NCBI RefSeq assembly: GCF_018691265.1
Contig: NW_024881316.1
Location: forward strand, 21,677,819-21,741,818
Direction of reading: 5' to 3'
DNA: 64,000 nucleotides
DNA from: Tyto alba
Lineage: Eukaryota > Chordata > Aves > Strigiformes > Tytonidae
Below, piece by piece: positions 37,483-50,705 of this stretch. Below the pieces are notes generated by a model. It did not search any database. It was not told the DNA's origin and saw only the letters and a program-made list of their open reading frames with translations. A program made the position numbers and the translations under genes. Positions within the stretch are counted from its first letter, which is position 1, and every line of letters begins with the position of its first letter.

Positions 37483-39316
37483 TTCAACAGTATTTGGCTT
37501 TATTCACACAATTCGTTCTTTACAATCAATATGAAGCTTCTTTCAAAACAGTTGCTGCTCGGGAACGAATGATCCAAGACACACACTATATAATGAGGTT
37601 TCAAATAACTACTTTTTCTTTACATGCTGTGCATATAGGAAAAATTTAAAGCAGTTTTCAATCTGCTGGCCCAAAATACACAAAGATATTAAGTCTATTT
37701 TTACAATAATTTATAATTTTAATAACAGCTGCCTACACTTTGTGGTAGCAGTCACTATCATATTTAGCTTTACAGACTCTATTTTGGCTTTATACTACTA
37801 TATCTCACATCAATAAGCAATGTAGAAAATCAAACCAAATGGCAAATTTCAATTTTTATAGGCACGAATTAAAATAAATGTGAATTTAAATCAGTCTAAA
37901 CAAGACTGTTCAATGTTTGATTCTGCTAAACATTAAATAATAAAGGTAAAGAGCACTTTTCAAGATGACAGATGTTAGCTATTTTGTGTCTTATCACCCA
38001 AGTTATAAACTGGAAGTTGTATACTAATGATGTGAGCTTTTTCTCTATTTGTTTTTTTAATTTTTGGGAGGTTATTTGAGTTGAGGAAAGTGTGTAGGAG
38101 TCTTTTTTTCCAATTAGAGTTTCTGCTCTTATTTTGTTCTGAAAATCTAGAAGTAACGGCTGACAGTCCAAAACTAATTAAAGTGATTTAGTAGATAAAT
38201 TAGATTAAATCTGTCCTGGATCATTTACCTGCAGTTCATCCATTGTGATACTTTTTTAGTAGGTTTGTTACCAAATGAATGTAGTAAAAACCTAGAAAAG
38301 CAATTACATTTTCCAATTTGAAATCCATCAGCACTGAGACTGTTATGAAGAAAATATCTGAGGTGTGACTCAGGGTAAAAAACGGTTCAAAGGGGAAAAA
38401 TCAGACAGCATCAAAATGTAGAATGTACCTTTGTTAATAATTAGATACCACAAGCTAAAAGGGCAGATGTTCCTTATCCTGGGACACGTTCTTGTGAACA
38501 TATTTTGATTTTATCTCCCTTTCAGTGTATTTTGAGCTTGTATTCCTTTCAAAAGAATGATCATCACTGCTACTGCTCTAAACAGCATCTGAGCTGTGCT
38601 GAATGATAGTTCATTTCAGCCTTGCTTTATCCTCCCATATTAATTTTTCATCTGTGATAGGAAAATGAAGAAATTTCATAGATGACTTTATAGCCAAGCA
38701 GATATTTGTAAGGCAGATGGGGAACATATATTTAAAAGTAACAGTAAATGGGATTTCAGAATTGTTTTATTCACTGCTTTCTTGTTTTCTTTATCATGTA
38801 CTAGAGAACCATAATATCATGTGATGGTAGTGACAGGGCTGTGACATTGTTGTAAGGTTGTTTTACAATTGCAATTGATCATCAGACTGGGAAAAAATTT
38901 CAGAAAATTAATACTATAGTAGTACAAGTAATTCTCAACATGAAACTTAATTCAGCCCTGCCAATGACATTAAATAAAATTTCCCATCCTAAAGTAGCAT
39001 ATCATATTAAACACAAATTGTTAGTAACTGTGTTTTGTTATATGAAAGGAGATCTTGGGAGACGCTCCACTCTGCATGGTTCAGGCTCATAGTCTCTGGA
39101 AGCAAATTGAAAGTGTTACTTGAGCTGTGTTTGTGAACTAAAACTGAGTACAGTAAATTCACAGTGCAACCTCTACCTATTCTTCTTGGGTTGCACTAGT
39201 GATGCAGTTAAAATGGTATGATTTATTTTATTTTTGCAATGGATCTTGGAGATATTATTTATCTCCTCTATTTCTCCTCTTCTGTCCCCTGCACTGCATT
39301 TGGCCAAGCCATGTCA

Positions 39317-39395
39317 CTCTGAAATGACCTTTCAGAGTTTGCTGGAAGGAAAGAACAGTTTGTATACAAACAAGCTCGTCAAATGAGGAATGGTA
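39317..39395 (+). repeat. Diverged repeat pair, copy 1
   Basis: 'gaaatgacctttcagagttt' followed by 'ctgg', 'ga.aggaac/aagaac', 'tatacaaac' and 'aatg' reappears in the same order at 41109-41195. Possibly an old interspersed repeat. Confidence 0.65.
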
Positions 39396-40452
39396 CCTCC
39401 TCTTTTCTAATCTAGTGATTATTGTTCTGAATTCTGTTATTTCAGACATTTCAGATCTTTTTTAGAACTTCTTGCAGTTGACAATCAATGATGATCTTAC
39501 TATGTTTATTTTGAAACTTCTGTTTAGACTTAGGACTCTAGGCTGATATATACTTCTCAGCTATTATTTCCAGTATCCAAGGCTGAGCTTTGGCTGTTTT
39601 CAGAGCTATTAGTAGTTGGTTTCTAAAAATGAGTGCAAGCTGCATTACAATGCTTTCTAGATGGCATGGAAGTATTCTTCTAGAACAGTATTGAGCTTTA
39701 ACTCCAGTAGACATCTCAGCCTCACACAAGAGATCTCTCACTCCATCCTAGTATGATGGGGAAGAAACTCAAAAGGGTAAAAGTGAGAAACACATGTTTT
39801 TCTTCACAAGTCCAAAGCATAGCACCATACAGCTACTGTGAAATCAATTGCCTCTATCCCAGCTAAAACTCATACAGTCATGCATTGAAATTTACTGTGG
39901 AATATCAATATCAGAGGTTTAAAACTGAAAGAATAGCATTATAAACATTAACAATATCAAAAGTACTGAGCTTCATGAAGTAGCTCGTGAAATTCTATTT
40001 AACATGTCACAACACTGGCACACTGAACAATTAATGCTGTTCTAGATTGTTGACTAATTTTAGCTATATAAAAGCAAATTAAGGTATTCACGTTTTGATT
40101 GTATCCTCCAGTATGTTATGTAATAAGATGAAGTTAGTGCAAAATGATAGATAATCTGTTATTTAATATTTATCAGCCATAGATCAGTGATAAATGGAAC
40201 AAAGGAAAAAATAGAACTCTTAAAATGAGTACGTCAGACTGTATATTTATTTTACTACATGCTAGTAATATTATATTACAAAGTTAGACTCAGAAGTATT
40301 TGAGCTTTGAACCTCTTCTGCAAATTAACTGCTGTTACATCATAGACATCAGTTGTTTTGAGTAAAACGAATGCTGCCCAGCTCTGTTGGGTATAGTAAG
40401 TGCTTTGTGAGTGACTAAATTCAAAAATAGAAAAACACTTAATGAAAAGCTG

Positions 40453-40516
40453 GGAGCTAGAAAGTCTGATGCCCTCACCAATTTCCATTGGTGAGGGCAT
40501 CAGACTTTCTAACTCC
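40453..40516. repeat. Near-perfect inverted repeat (hairpin), 25-bp perfect arms, 4-nt loop
   Basis: Left arm 40458-40482 and right arm 40487-40511 are exact reverse complements over 25 bp, with the loop TTCC at 40483-40486. After one mismatched pair (40457/40512) four more pairs form (40453-40456 with 40513-40516), so 29 of 30 pairs match. No TIR family, flanking duplication or retroelement is recognised. The absence of decay in neutral-looking intron suggests a recent origin. Confidence 0.95.
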
Positions 40517-41108
40517 AATAGTTTGGGATCTCTGAAATCATGTAATCCTGATTATCATATTGTCTCATGCATTCCTTGCTGCCTTTGTATGGTTTTGATT
40601 TTAGTAGCTGCTCACTAAAAGACTGTTAAAGCTAAATTTAAAATTGATATCAGACACAAAATACAGTATTAATCTCCAAATCTTGGAGTTGATGAGAATA
40701 TATGTTCTGAAATCATGATGGGTGGAGGGAAGAAAAGATAATCAGAAATGTTTACTTTTAAAAGGAAGACACTACTTAATTCATCTTTTCTTATTCTGAC
40801 ACTGAATCAAATTGAAGCTTAAATAGTTTCACAAAATGTAATGAAAAGTTAATATTTGTCTCAGGTGTGTTCTCCTCTCCAGTCTGAGGAATTACTTGTA
40901 ACTTAGATCACTGTATTAAATCTTACAGATTCCTCAGCTTCATGTGTAACAGTGAAGTAATATTCCAATGGAATATGTAGGTGGATTCATTTCAGCTTTA
41001 AAGAAATAAGTATCTAACATAATAATTGGGTTTGTTTACAGAGTTGTCTATGTTTTTATTAAAAAGAGGGAAAACAGCTTAACTGTCACAGCAACATCAG
41101 CAGCTTCA

Positions 41109-41195
41109 TTTTGAAATGACCTTTCAGAGTTTTCTGGGAGATAGGAACAACGGATATACAAACATTAAGCCTCTAATGGAGATGTAATGAATGGC
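41109..41195 (+). repeat. Diverged repeat pair, copy 2
   Basis: Partner of 39317-39395, about 1.8 kb downstream in the same orientation and ending shortly before the LTR at 41224. It shares 'gaaatgacctttcagagttt' exactly and 'atatacaaac' nearly so. Confidence 0.65.
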
Positions 41196-41223
41196 ATAAA
41201 ATTGTTATTTCTGGCTTGCCAAG

Positions 41224-41810
41224 TGTGCTGGTTTTGGCTGGGATAGAGTTTGATTTTCTTCATAGTAGCTAGCATGGGGTTATGTTTTGGATTTGTGCTG
41301 AAGACAGTGTTGATAATACAAAGATGTTCTTGTTACTGCTGAGCAGAGCTTACACAGAGCCAAAGCCTTTTCTGCTTCTCACCCCACCCCACCAGCGAGT
41401 GGGCTGGGGATGCACAAGGAGCTGGGAGGGGACACAGGTGGGACAGCTGAGCCCAACTGAGCAAAGGGATATCCCATGTCTTATGATATCATGGTCAGCA
41501 ATAAAAAGCTGAGGGGAAGAAAGAGGAAGGGGGGCACGTTCAGAGCGATGGCATTTGTCTTCCCGAGTAACTGTTATGTGTGATGGAGCCCGGCTGCCCT
41601 GGAAATGGCTGAACACCTGCCTGCCCATGGGAAGTGGTGAATTAATTCCTTATTTTGCTCTGCTTGCATGTGCAGCTTTTGCTTTAGATATAATCTCAGC
41701 CCATGAGTTTTCTCACTTTTGCCCTTCCGATTCTCTCTCCCATCCCACTGTGGGGGAGTGAGTGAGTGGATGTGTGGTGTTTAGTTGCCATATGGGGTTA
41801 AACCACAACA
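41224..41810 (+). mobile_element. Solo LTR, 587 bp, avian ERV, sense to EYS, poly(A) signal lost
   Basis: Begins TGTGCTGGTTTTGGCTGGG and ends 'ggggttaaaccacaaca', a widespread avian LTR that I recognise from 'catagtagctagcatggggt' and 'gtgctgaagacagtgttgat'. The flanks CCAAG (41219-41223) and CCAGG (41811-41815) form a 5-bp duplication with one mismatch. The TATA position reads AATAAAAAG (about 41500-41508) in place of TATAAA. Where the relatives at 19733 and 61864 have TTATTAAACTGT, this copy has 'gctttagatataatctcagc', so the poly(A) word is missing. No internal genes. Confidence 0.94.
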
Positions 41811-41815
41811 CCAGG

Positions 41816-44800
41816 GAAGATGTATGAATTAGTAGACATGTGAATATCAAGCACAATATAAAGTTACTTGTCCTGAGACTTTGTGTTCTTGTGTGCCACA
41901 GTATTTTGTTTGTACAAAGCATTGATCCAAATCCAAATGGGAGAGAAAAGGACATTCTTACTGAGTTCAGGCTTTGTAGTTTTCAACAGCTTTAAGCAGA
42001 CAATTGCCCCACTCACCTGTAACCAGAAATTAATCCTCCGAGTCCTTGAACTGATGTGGATTCTTGATACTGTATCGTGATACAGATCTGTTCCTTTGCA
42101 CTGCAATTCCATAGATTCTTATGAAGTGAAGAGTAAATCTGTACAACGTGATTTGTACTTCTAACATAGCTGCTTGGCTGTGATCTAAGCAGTTCAGTCA
42201 AGTGAAAAAATTTTCTTCTTTTTTTTCTTTTTCTTATTCAGACTTGAGAGATTGATTCCATCTGTCTTTTATATCCATGAGTGAAAAATATTTCTCTTCT
42301 GGGCTGGGTTTTCTCCCCCATATCTTCATCATTTTTCTTTCTCTGGATTGCATCTACAAAATGCCTCTGGACTCAGAACTCCTTGCAGTGATTGTAATGT
42401 AATTTTTCTTGTTATCTGCTACTAAATTTTAAGATTGTCATTGAAGATGTTAGATAAGACACAAATGCACTGGGCTGATAAAGCTTCCCTGGATGTCTTT
42501 GAGAAGCTGATATCCTGAAAGATTTCTTAGCGAAATAATTAATAACAAGGAGTTGCTAAAGCATTTCTGTCTAAATATGGGAAGTAAATGAATATATTGT
42601 ATACAAATTCATATGATTCCATTCTGTCTTTAACACTGAAATTTAGTGGATGGATTTATGCCTGTATTGCTTATCTAAACCTTTAGCCTGAAAATTTGCC
42701 TTTTAAGACTAGTATGAAAAAAAGGTAGACTATTTCAGATATCTTCTCCTGTTTGTTGGAAGCAGCATATAAAAAAAGTGTTCAGTGTCACAAAGTAATA
42801 AATAATACAAAATAACATACACAACTACAAGCAAAAAAAAAAAAAATAGTGTTTGCACAGTGTGTTTCATCAACAGTTTTTAAGCTTTGCTTAGGAAATG
42901 GGTTCTGCATATGTGAAAAAAAATCAGTTTGATTTTTTGCTTTTAATTTCAATTTGAACATTAAAAAGAAAATACGATGGTTACTGGGACCTACTATTTT
43001 GAGATTACTGCAATTAGATACTCATCATGGTTTTTCCAAACTTGAGCTAGCCTGTTCTTTAGTCTTTCAGAAATTCATCAGTCTCCAGACCCAGTACTCT
43101 GTAATCTGGAAATCCCTGGGTGATATGAAGGGTGTTCTAAAGTGCAGGGTTTCCTTCTCCAGAGCTGGAGATGAAGGGATTTGAAGATTTCTGGATCCTA
43201 AGTAAGGAAGTGTGAACTCTGACCTAGTGGACAGCACAGACTCCCAATGCTTCCAGTTCTGTGTTGGGTTCCTGAGGAAACTGAGATTGATAGCCCAGTG
43301 TAGGTCACTTTTTAGAACTGGTGTTGAAGGATGAAAGCCTAAGATGCCCACCTCATGACATACAGTATTTTTTCAAAGTCTTGTTTTATTTATAATTATT
43401 ATTATTTTTCCTTTGTTTTGATAGTTTGATTGTCCTTCTAGCTGGGAGCACAGCTCATTCGGGTGGTGTAAATCAGTACTTAAATGTTTCCTACCTAAAA
43501 CATGCTTCTATTCTATGATCTTACCTGTGATTTTTACATACAGCAAAGTGTGGATGTTATGATGAGCTCTTTTCTCAGACTGTCCACAGACAGTTGTACT
43601 AATTAAAGGAGTATTTTGGCAAAACAGTGGAAATGGGGATCTATATTTCTTATGTCTCCATTTCTCATATACCCTCTCCATTCACTTTGGCCTTACTTCC
43701 AAAATATGTATAATTTCCTACATTGAATAAAAGAATAATTATTTCCCTCCCATCTTTTTCATCGCTGACTTGAAGGAAAGTCTGCTCTAATTTCACATTA
43801 CATTAAAGTCTTAAATTGAGCAGTTTAGATTCAGTTTCTGTGCCACAAAGAGTTCAGTATTAGCCTCCTAGTGCTGATATTTTGTAATTACTACTCAGCT
43901 GTTAAACAGGTCTTACAATGGAAAACTGCTAGAATTATCACTTTTTCCCCCTAAGAATATGCTGAAAAACATCCCACTACACGAGGAAATCATTGACATC
44001 AATTAAAGAAATAGATAATTTGAAAAGATATGAGATAATGCAACACACTATTTAAAAGTAGATAATTCACTGAAAATAAGATACCATGAGATGAATTCCC
44101 TAGCTCAATTACTAAAACTGAATTATTTAAAATCACTAAAATTAAATTTACTTCTTTTTAAGATTGATATCACTAATGAGATTTATCCTTCATGTGATAA
44201 GTAATATATTTTTAATTTAGTGGTTTTTTTCCATTGCAGTTGCTTAGACTTTTGTCCCTTGAAACACATTAATAATAAAAATAGAGAACAAAAAATTTTT
44301 AAACAGTTCAACAGCACAGTGCAGGAGACCTGGATGTGGTTCTTAAGATAGAGCTTTTTGTCTTTTCTTTACATCCTCTGGGCACATTACTTAAAAGCTG
44401 ATCAGTGCAGTGAGTCCTATAGCACTGGAAAAATGGACACAATCTTCAGAGTTCTACTTGCTTGACTGTAGCAGCACCAAATCTTGAGATGAAAAGAGCT
44501 GTTTCCATAGAAATGTAAGAGTGAGTGGGAATATAAATATCATTTGAATTTCAGTATTTGTTAATGCCCTAAAACAGTTTCAGACCTTTTACTTTGCTCT
44601 GTACAGTGCAGTCTCCAAGGAAATCTACCTCAGTGTGTGGGTAGACAGAATTCAAGCACAGAGAGTGAGAACAGACTGGAGCTTGGTGGCTTACAAATTG
44701 TGAATCCCTTTTGCTTCCACAGTAGTGTCCTGCCTTTGTCTTTAGAAGAGAGCAGCTTCCGGCAGCCCAAGTGCAGTAACCTGAAATGAGCAGAAATAAC

Positions 44801-46199
44801 CATACTGAAACATTATTTTGGGGCTGCTTGTTCTCGTTGACTGGGAAACTCTCTAACATTGACATGTTTTATGCTTTTATTGCTACATAACCTTCATATG
44901 TCTTTTAGTTTGTGTTCCTTGCATCAGAGGGCATCAATTTTTTAATAGTTCCTGTGTTTTTTTCATAATCAAGTTAGGTATACTTGAGATCTGTTGCTGC
45001 TTATATACTCTTCTTTAGAAATTCTCTTTTGTGTTGTGTTGAGGTACAAGAATTAATTTATTCTATGATGAATGTGACTGTATCTATTTTGTTGCTTAGA
45101 AGAGATTATTTTCCTCCTGGGATCCTTTGTAGAAATATCCATGTATACAAGAAAGTGTTTCTTAAATGTTGGCATATGCTGGAAAAGAATTTGTCATTTG
45201 TTTTCCACATTTGTAGCATCTGACTTAGTGTATTTTCCAAACAGCTTTCTTGTAGTACAGCTTGGCCTCCTGGACTTGAATTATTATCAAGCAGAAGTTT
45301 TGCTTATCTTGAAACTAATGTGTTTGAATTGTGCAGTAAAGCTAGGAAGAAAAGGAAATTTTTGTCTACATGTACTTTTCTCTAGCATAAAATTATCTCT
45401 GTTCTTTCATTGACCACCTTGATATTCATTTAACTATGTATATTGAGTAACTAATCCTGTAAATCAAATCAACAAACTGTTTGAGTAGACCTACTTATAC
45501 TAATACAAAGGGGTTTACAGTACTTTTAGAATGTATTTCTGTACAGTTAAACAAAAGGGAAATTATGTTAGGTAATGTGTAATGCTTCACTGAAATCAAT
45601 AAGTGTGTGGTATTTTTCAGTAACTGGAAAACTGTACAAGGAATGGTTCTGAAATAAGAGCTTTTAGTCTGGAGTAAGCACTTGGCAGGTTCCCAAGTAA
45701 GTCACAACCTAGAGTTGAAATACCGTTTTCCTTTTCTTTCAGTGAGAACATCCCAAAACATGAAAGGAATTTTTATCTAAAGTCATCCTTCATAGAATAT
45801 TAACCACTAAATTAGGAAAAATAAGTCTTTGAGAGCCAGATCTGCACTGCAAAGAAGTTAAAATAAAAATCATGGAAAACAGATCTATTCGAGAAGGTTC
45901 CTAGGTTTGTTGAAACTCTTCACAGACCTGTTTATTACCTTTGGGACTCAATTTAGGCAGGCCTTTTTCAGCGGGCAGAATGAAGGGTGGGGAGAGATGG
46001 CGTTGGGAATGTCTGTGTTTACAACCATGCTGCGGGCTTCTTTCATCTCCAAACAGAGCTTGCTCTGACATTCATTGGAGAACCAATCTTCCTCCTCTTT
46101 TGTCCTTCTCAGAAAGGATTTACGCTGACCCAAAATGCAGCAGCTATGGCAAGGCAGTAAGTTTCTTGTCTATTGCACAGTCACTTCTACTTTAACAAA
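41816..46199. other. Unannotated intronic stretch
   Basis: AT-rich. Open frames at 42954-43351 on both strands overlap each other and have no recognised motif. Nothing else supported. Confidence 0.55.
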
Positions 46200-46325
46200 A
46201 TCATAGAATCACAGCATCGTAGAATGGTTGGGGTCAGAAGGGACCTTTAAAGGTTATCTAGTTCAACCCCCCCTGCAGTGAGCAGGGACATGATTAGGTT
46301 GCTCATAGCCCTGTCCAATGCTACA
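46200..46325 (-). mobile_element. CR1 LINE 3' end, antisense
   Basis: 'atcatagaatcacagcatcg', 'tagaatggttggggtcagaa', 'gggacctttaaaggttatct' and 'agttcaacccccc' read as the reverse complement of the CR1 3' terminus, including the terminal short repeats. It continues to about 46325 ('ttgctcatagccctgtccaa'). Confidence 0.92.
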
Positions 46326-49300
46326 GTCCAAAAATCCACACTGCAGTTTGCACACAGCAGGCAATGTTCAGGTAAATTGAACCATGACTCTCTTTGTTTC
46401 ACCTACACCCACAGTAGGGATTTACTACATCAATGTAACATCAAATCAGTGGAAAAAAGCAAACAGATGATCTGAAAGCTCTAACACTGAACGTTTATCG
46501 CATCTGGCATTTCTACCAGTTGTGGAAGAAGAGAATGATGGTACTACATTTAAAGCCAAGATAACTAAGATAAAGCCAATAAAACTACTCATTTCAGTCT
46601 AAGGTACTGTCAGACAGCATTGCTTTTACATCTTGGTTCAATAAGGGTGCTAAAAAAGAAAGAATTTTGCAAGAGATGATGCATTTCTGAGTTTTTAATT
46701 GGCCAGCTCATTAGTTTAATCCAGATAATTTTGTTTACATTATTGTAATATTAATTTGCAATTACATGTGACTGAACTGGTTGTATGCCTACAACACTGA
46801 GCCCAGTTAAACTACTTTGAAATTATTGCTGCTGGGATTAAGTGAACATGCATATTTGCAAATGTACCTTCCCACAAATGTTGCTGTCTTGTAATTGCCA
46901 AAATAGCAACCACAGTTACTGCAGTTCAGATGTATTATTTTTGTTGTCTTTATTATTAAATATTATCACAGTAAATATCTTAAAAATCCATTGGAAATAC
47001 TTTTCTAAAACCTTTCAAATTAGATACAGTCTAGTGCAAATGTTTAAACTGATCATTATACGTAAGTGGTGTTTCTAATTTGGTACTTCCTAACTAGTAC
47101 AATAGTGGCAAATGTTAGGAAATGAGGGAAAGGACTAAGTAAGATGTCTACAGAGATATTTTTCCTTTTTTTATTTTTGCATTCTTCTATCAGAAAATTC
47201 AGCCTAAAAATAAATAAATTACATTAGCAAAACTGTGGGGAGGAAGAAAATTATTCTGTTTTGTGAATCCTCAAAGGAAAAAGTAAATACATTGAGATGT
47301 CCATTTTTCTAATTCCTGCTCTGATGCTAACTAAAGATTAATCTACCTTAATTTGTTTATAATTTTAGCCTTTAAATATTCTTCTTGTTCTGTTATTTGT
47401 TGATTTTTTTTTTTCTACCAAACTCTAGAGTTAGCTACATGATTCCCAAAAGAAACCATGTCAGGCTGTTAATATCATCAGAAGATGGCGAAGAAATTGC
47501 TTTCATATTCTCATTTTGTGGCTCTCATTGTTCCTCTTAAAACTTTACATTTTGAGAGAGCAGAAATTAGCAATGTTTATGTTCACATTGTTTATAACCT
47601 TGCTTATTCTTACCTGCAGACATTGTCACTGGCTAATCTCAAACTCTTATTATACATGGCAAAACAGTATTTTTTCAGAATAAGATCATAACTCTATGAT
47701 TTGAATCCAAAGGCCTTGAAACATCCCCAACCTTGAGTCTCAGGGACAACTGCAAGATGCTATATTAAACAAATTAAAACATTGCAACCAATCCACTGGC
47801 TCACTGTAACTAAGAAGTAGAATCACGTAAATATATTCATTCCATGCTTATGAAGTAGAAAAGCTTACACTTTCATGTTCAAGAAGTCAGAAGGATTTCT
47901 TGAACTTGTTTGTGGTTTTAGTATCCTTTTACCAAAATACAGCATTTATTTTTATAATTCTATTACAGCTTAGTGGATTTTATTGATTTTATTGTCCGAC
48001 CTCCTAATTAGTTTTGTAAATGGGAGCCTTAGTTATGAAATTGCCTTTGAAATTCAATCTTCCACTGAGTACCACATATTTACTTTTACTGCATCATGAC
48101 CTGTATCATTTTCTTATCTTTTTCTTAGCATCTGATGCTGCTTTTAAGTCTTGGTTTGTTAATTTTTTTCTCTTTGTTTGTGTTCCAGTAGCTTTTTAAC
48201 CACTTGATATGCTGAACAATATTCTGTCTGGTTTTTTGCAGCTGCATGACTTTTTCATGTATTTTTATTTTTAACTAAGACGTACATATATATATATATG
48301 CACTAATCTTCCCCTCCAAACAAACAAAAAAATAAAAACCAAACAAATTAAAAGTAATTTCTAACAAGAAAATTTAACCAGCTTTCTGGAGAAACACTGA
48401 ATGTACTGACCACAAATTATTGTCTATCAAAATAGAGTCTCATAAAAACAAGAACATGAATATATTCCTATAAATATCTCTTAGAGATCTTGCAAAGTCC
48501 TAGGAAGCAGATTGAAATTAATTTCAAAACAGTCATCTAAAAAGGTCAAATCTATATTTTCTACATTAAAAGCATTGGTAGAAAGATATCAGTTGATCAC
48601 TGGTTGATTAACCACTTGGCACTCTACCAAATAAATTTCTCCGTTTTATGTAATAATTGTTAAAAAGTAGGAAATCATTCATAACTAGTTTAAATTAACT
48701 TCAATAATGTATTACCAAAACTTTATCAGAAAGATAAAGAAACGTCATGGTTTCATAAGAACACAGTAGTAGTACCTCTGGAACACCATTTTCTCTGTTT
48801 TCTTTCCACATTTATACAGGAGGAATTTACTTTTTCAAGGAAGGTAGTGATAGCTAGAAAATGAGAATTTTCAAGAACTATCTTTGCACTCTAAATCTAT
48901 GAGAACAAACTCAGATTAGAATTCAGACTAGATTTACACAATTCTGCAAATTATGCATCTATATGTCTAAATAAGAAAGTCTAATAAAAATTTTTTAAAA
49001 ATCTCCTAGGAAAAGAATATGAATTTGGTTCATTCACAGTGCAGCGATACATAAACTGTATTATTTATATGAGCACATTAAATTTAATGTGCTTAAAACT
49101 ACAGCTTACATTTCACATATAATATTGATCATCTATTATTTGGTGCCAACCATATGACAGTCTGCAGGGTTGTCCAGATGGAAGACTCCTCTTCAACAGA
49201 CTAAATATGACACACACTGAAAAAGTCTGAATATTTGTTCAAATTGAACTTCTATAGCTAATTACTCACCATGAATTCTTATGATCCTTTGGGATAGGAA

Positions 49301-50639
49301 TGTTAGTTTGTGTGTTCAAGCACCATTGAAAAGTACAAAATTAAACTTAGATGGTAGAAATAAAATTAAAGTGACTGAAAATACATTGATATCTCATAAA
49401 GCAAAAAGATGGACTTAAAATTTTAATAAGCATGAGAATTACAAATACACAAATAAAATATGTACATATTTAGCTGAGACTCATTGTAAAACAGAGGAAA
49501 ATTAAGCTGTTGGGTCACATTTATTTGTGTAACCAAACAGTTCTTATGACAATGAGTAAATTGTGATCTCTAGTACATAAACATGTTATGAAAAGTCAGT
49601 TTCCAAACATATTCTGACAGCTGCCTCTTTCCCCCTGAAAATCAATACTTTGTTTCATTCACTCCTTTTACCAGTTCATTAGATTTGAATCAAAAATATG
49701 AAAGCTAGCATTCGAGTAGACCTTCTGTGATACTTTACAGAACAAATATATTAATGAGTGAACTTCAAAAGATTTTTACAAGTCCTTGCTTCATTAAAAT
49801 TTGCCACAATATGTGTCACAGTGACCTTAAAAGCAACCAGCTTTTCAACATCAAATGTAGTAGTGCATTATGACAACTCCAGTGTAAATTATGGTTTGAT
49901 ATTCAAAGTCTTCCTTAGATTTTTTTTCCTGTAATTGGAAGAGATTGAAAAATATAAACAAAGATATAAAGTACCTTAGTTTCTTTCTTAGACAGGACTA
50001 TTTTTTAAAATAGATAAAACTCTGATGTCTTTGCAGTCAAATGTGGTTTTGCTGTCAGATATGTTGAGCTTGAAGAGGATATTAGATAATAGCTTCCCAA
50101 TTTTGTGAGATTCGGGAAAAGAATTAAGCACTTATGCATCATTTTGAATGCAGGTGGTAAAATACATCTGATTAGGTACTAGTATCTATTAGGAACATTC
50201 TTTTCACTTCAAAATCCAAGGCACTTAAGAGCAAAGTAATAAATTTTGGAGATGAAACTAATCAAACAGAAAAAGATAAATGACTGGGTTGTTTTCAAAA
50301 CTACCAAAACCAGATAGTAAGATGCTAATTTTGTTTGTGGATTTTGGACTAACAACAACTAGATTGTTCGGAATTTTTTCAACACCCAACTTCTTGACTA
50401 TTTTTTATACCTTCTGTTGAGGTACATCTGTCATACCTGTTTTCAGTGAATATTGAACTGGATATGAATGAATAATTTTCCTTTTTCCTTTCTCATGTCA
50501 GTCTGTTCCCCTTTCTAACACATCTGGTCTTACTTTATATGTCTATGTAATATACATAAAAAATAGCAGAATTTAATAATTGCACAGCATCTCTCAGCTG
50601 CGTAGTTTAGCATGCTTCATGGCCATTAACTGAATAAGC
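46326..50639. other. Unannotated intronic stretch
   Basis: Strongly AT-rich. No gene or element recognised apart from an (AT)n run at 48286-48299. Confidence 0.55.
48286..48299. repeat. (AT)n dinucleotide run
   Basis: Seven AT units in 'acatatatatatatatg'. Confidence 0.85.
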
Positions 50640-50705
50640 TTCATGCTATTCTGTGAGACAGGTCATTTTCTTCCTTTTACAGATACACAGGAATTGGCCG
50701 AAAAT
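50640..50705 (-). mobile_element. MIR-like SINE, antisense, weak
   Basis: 'ttctgtgagacaggt' and 'cttccttttacagatacaca' resemble the antisense MIR tail ('ccctgtgaggtaggt', 'ccattttacagatgagg'). Only this end is visible and divergence is high. Confidence 0.4.
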
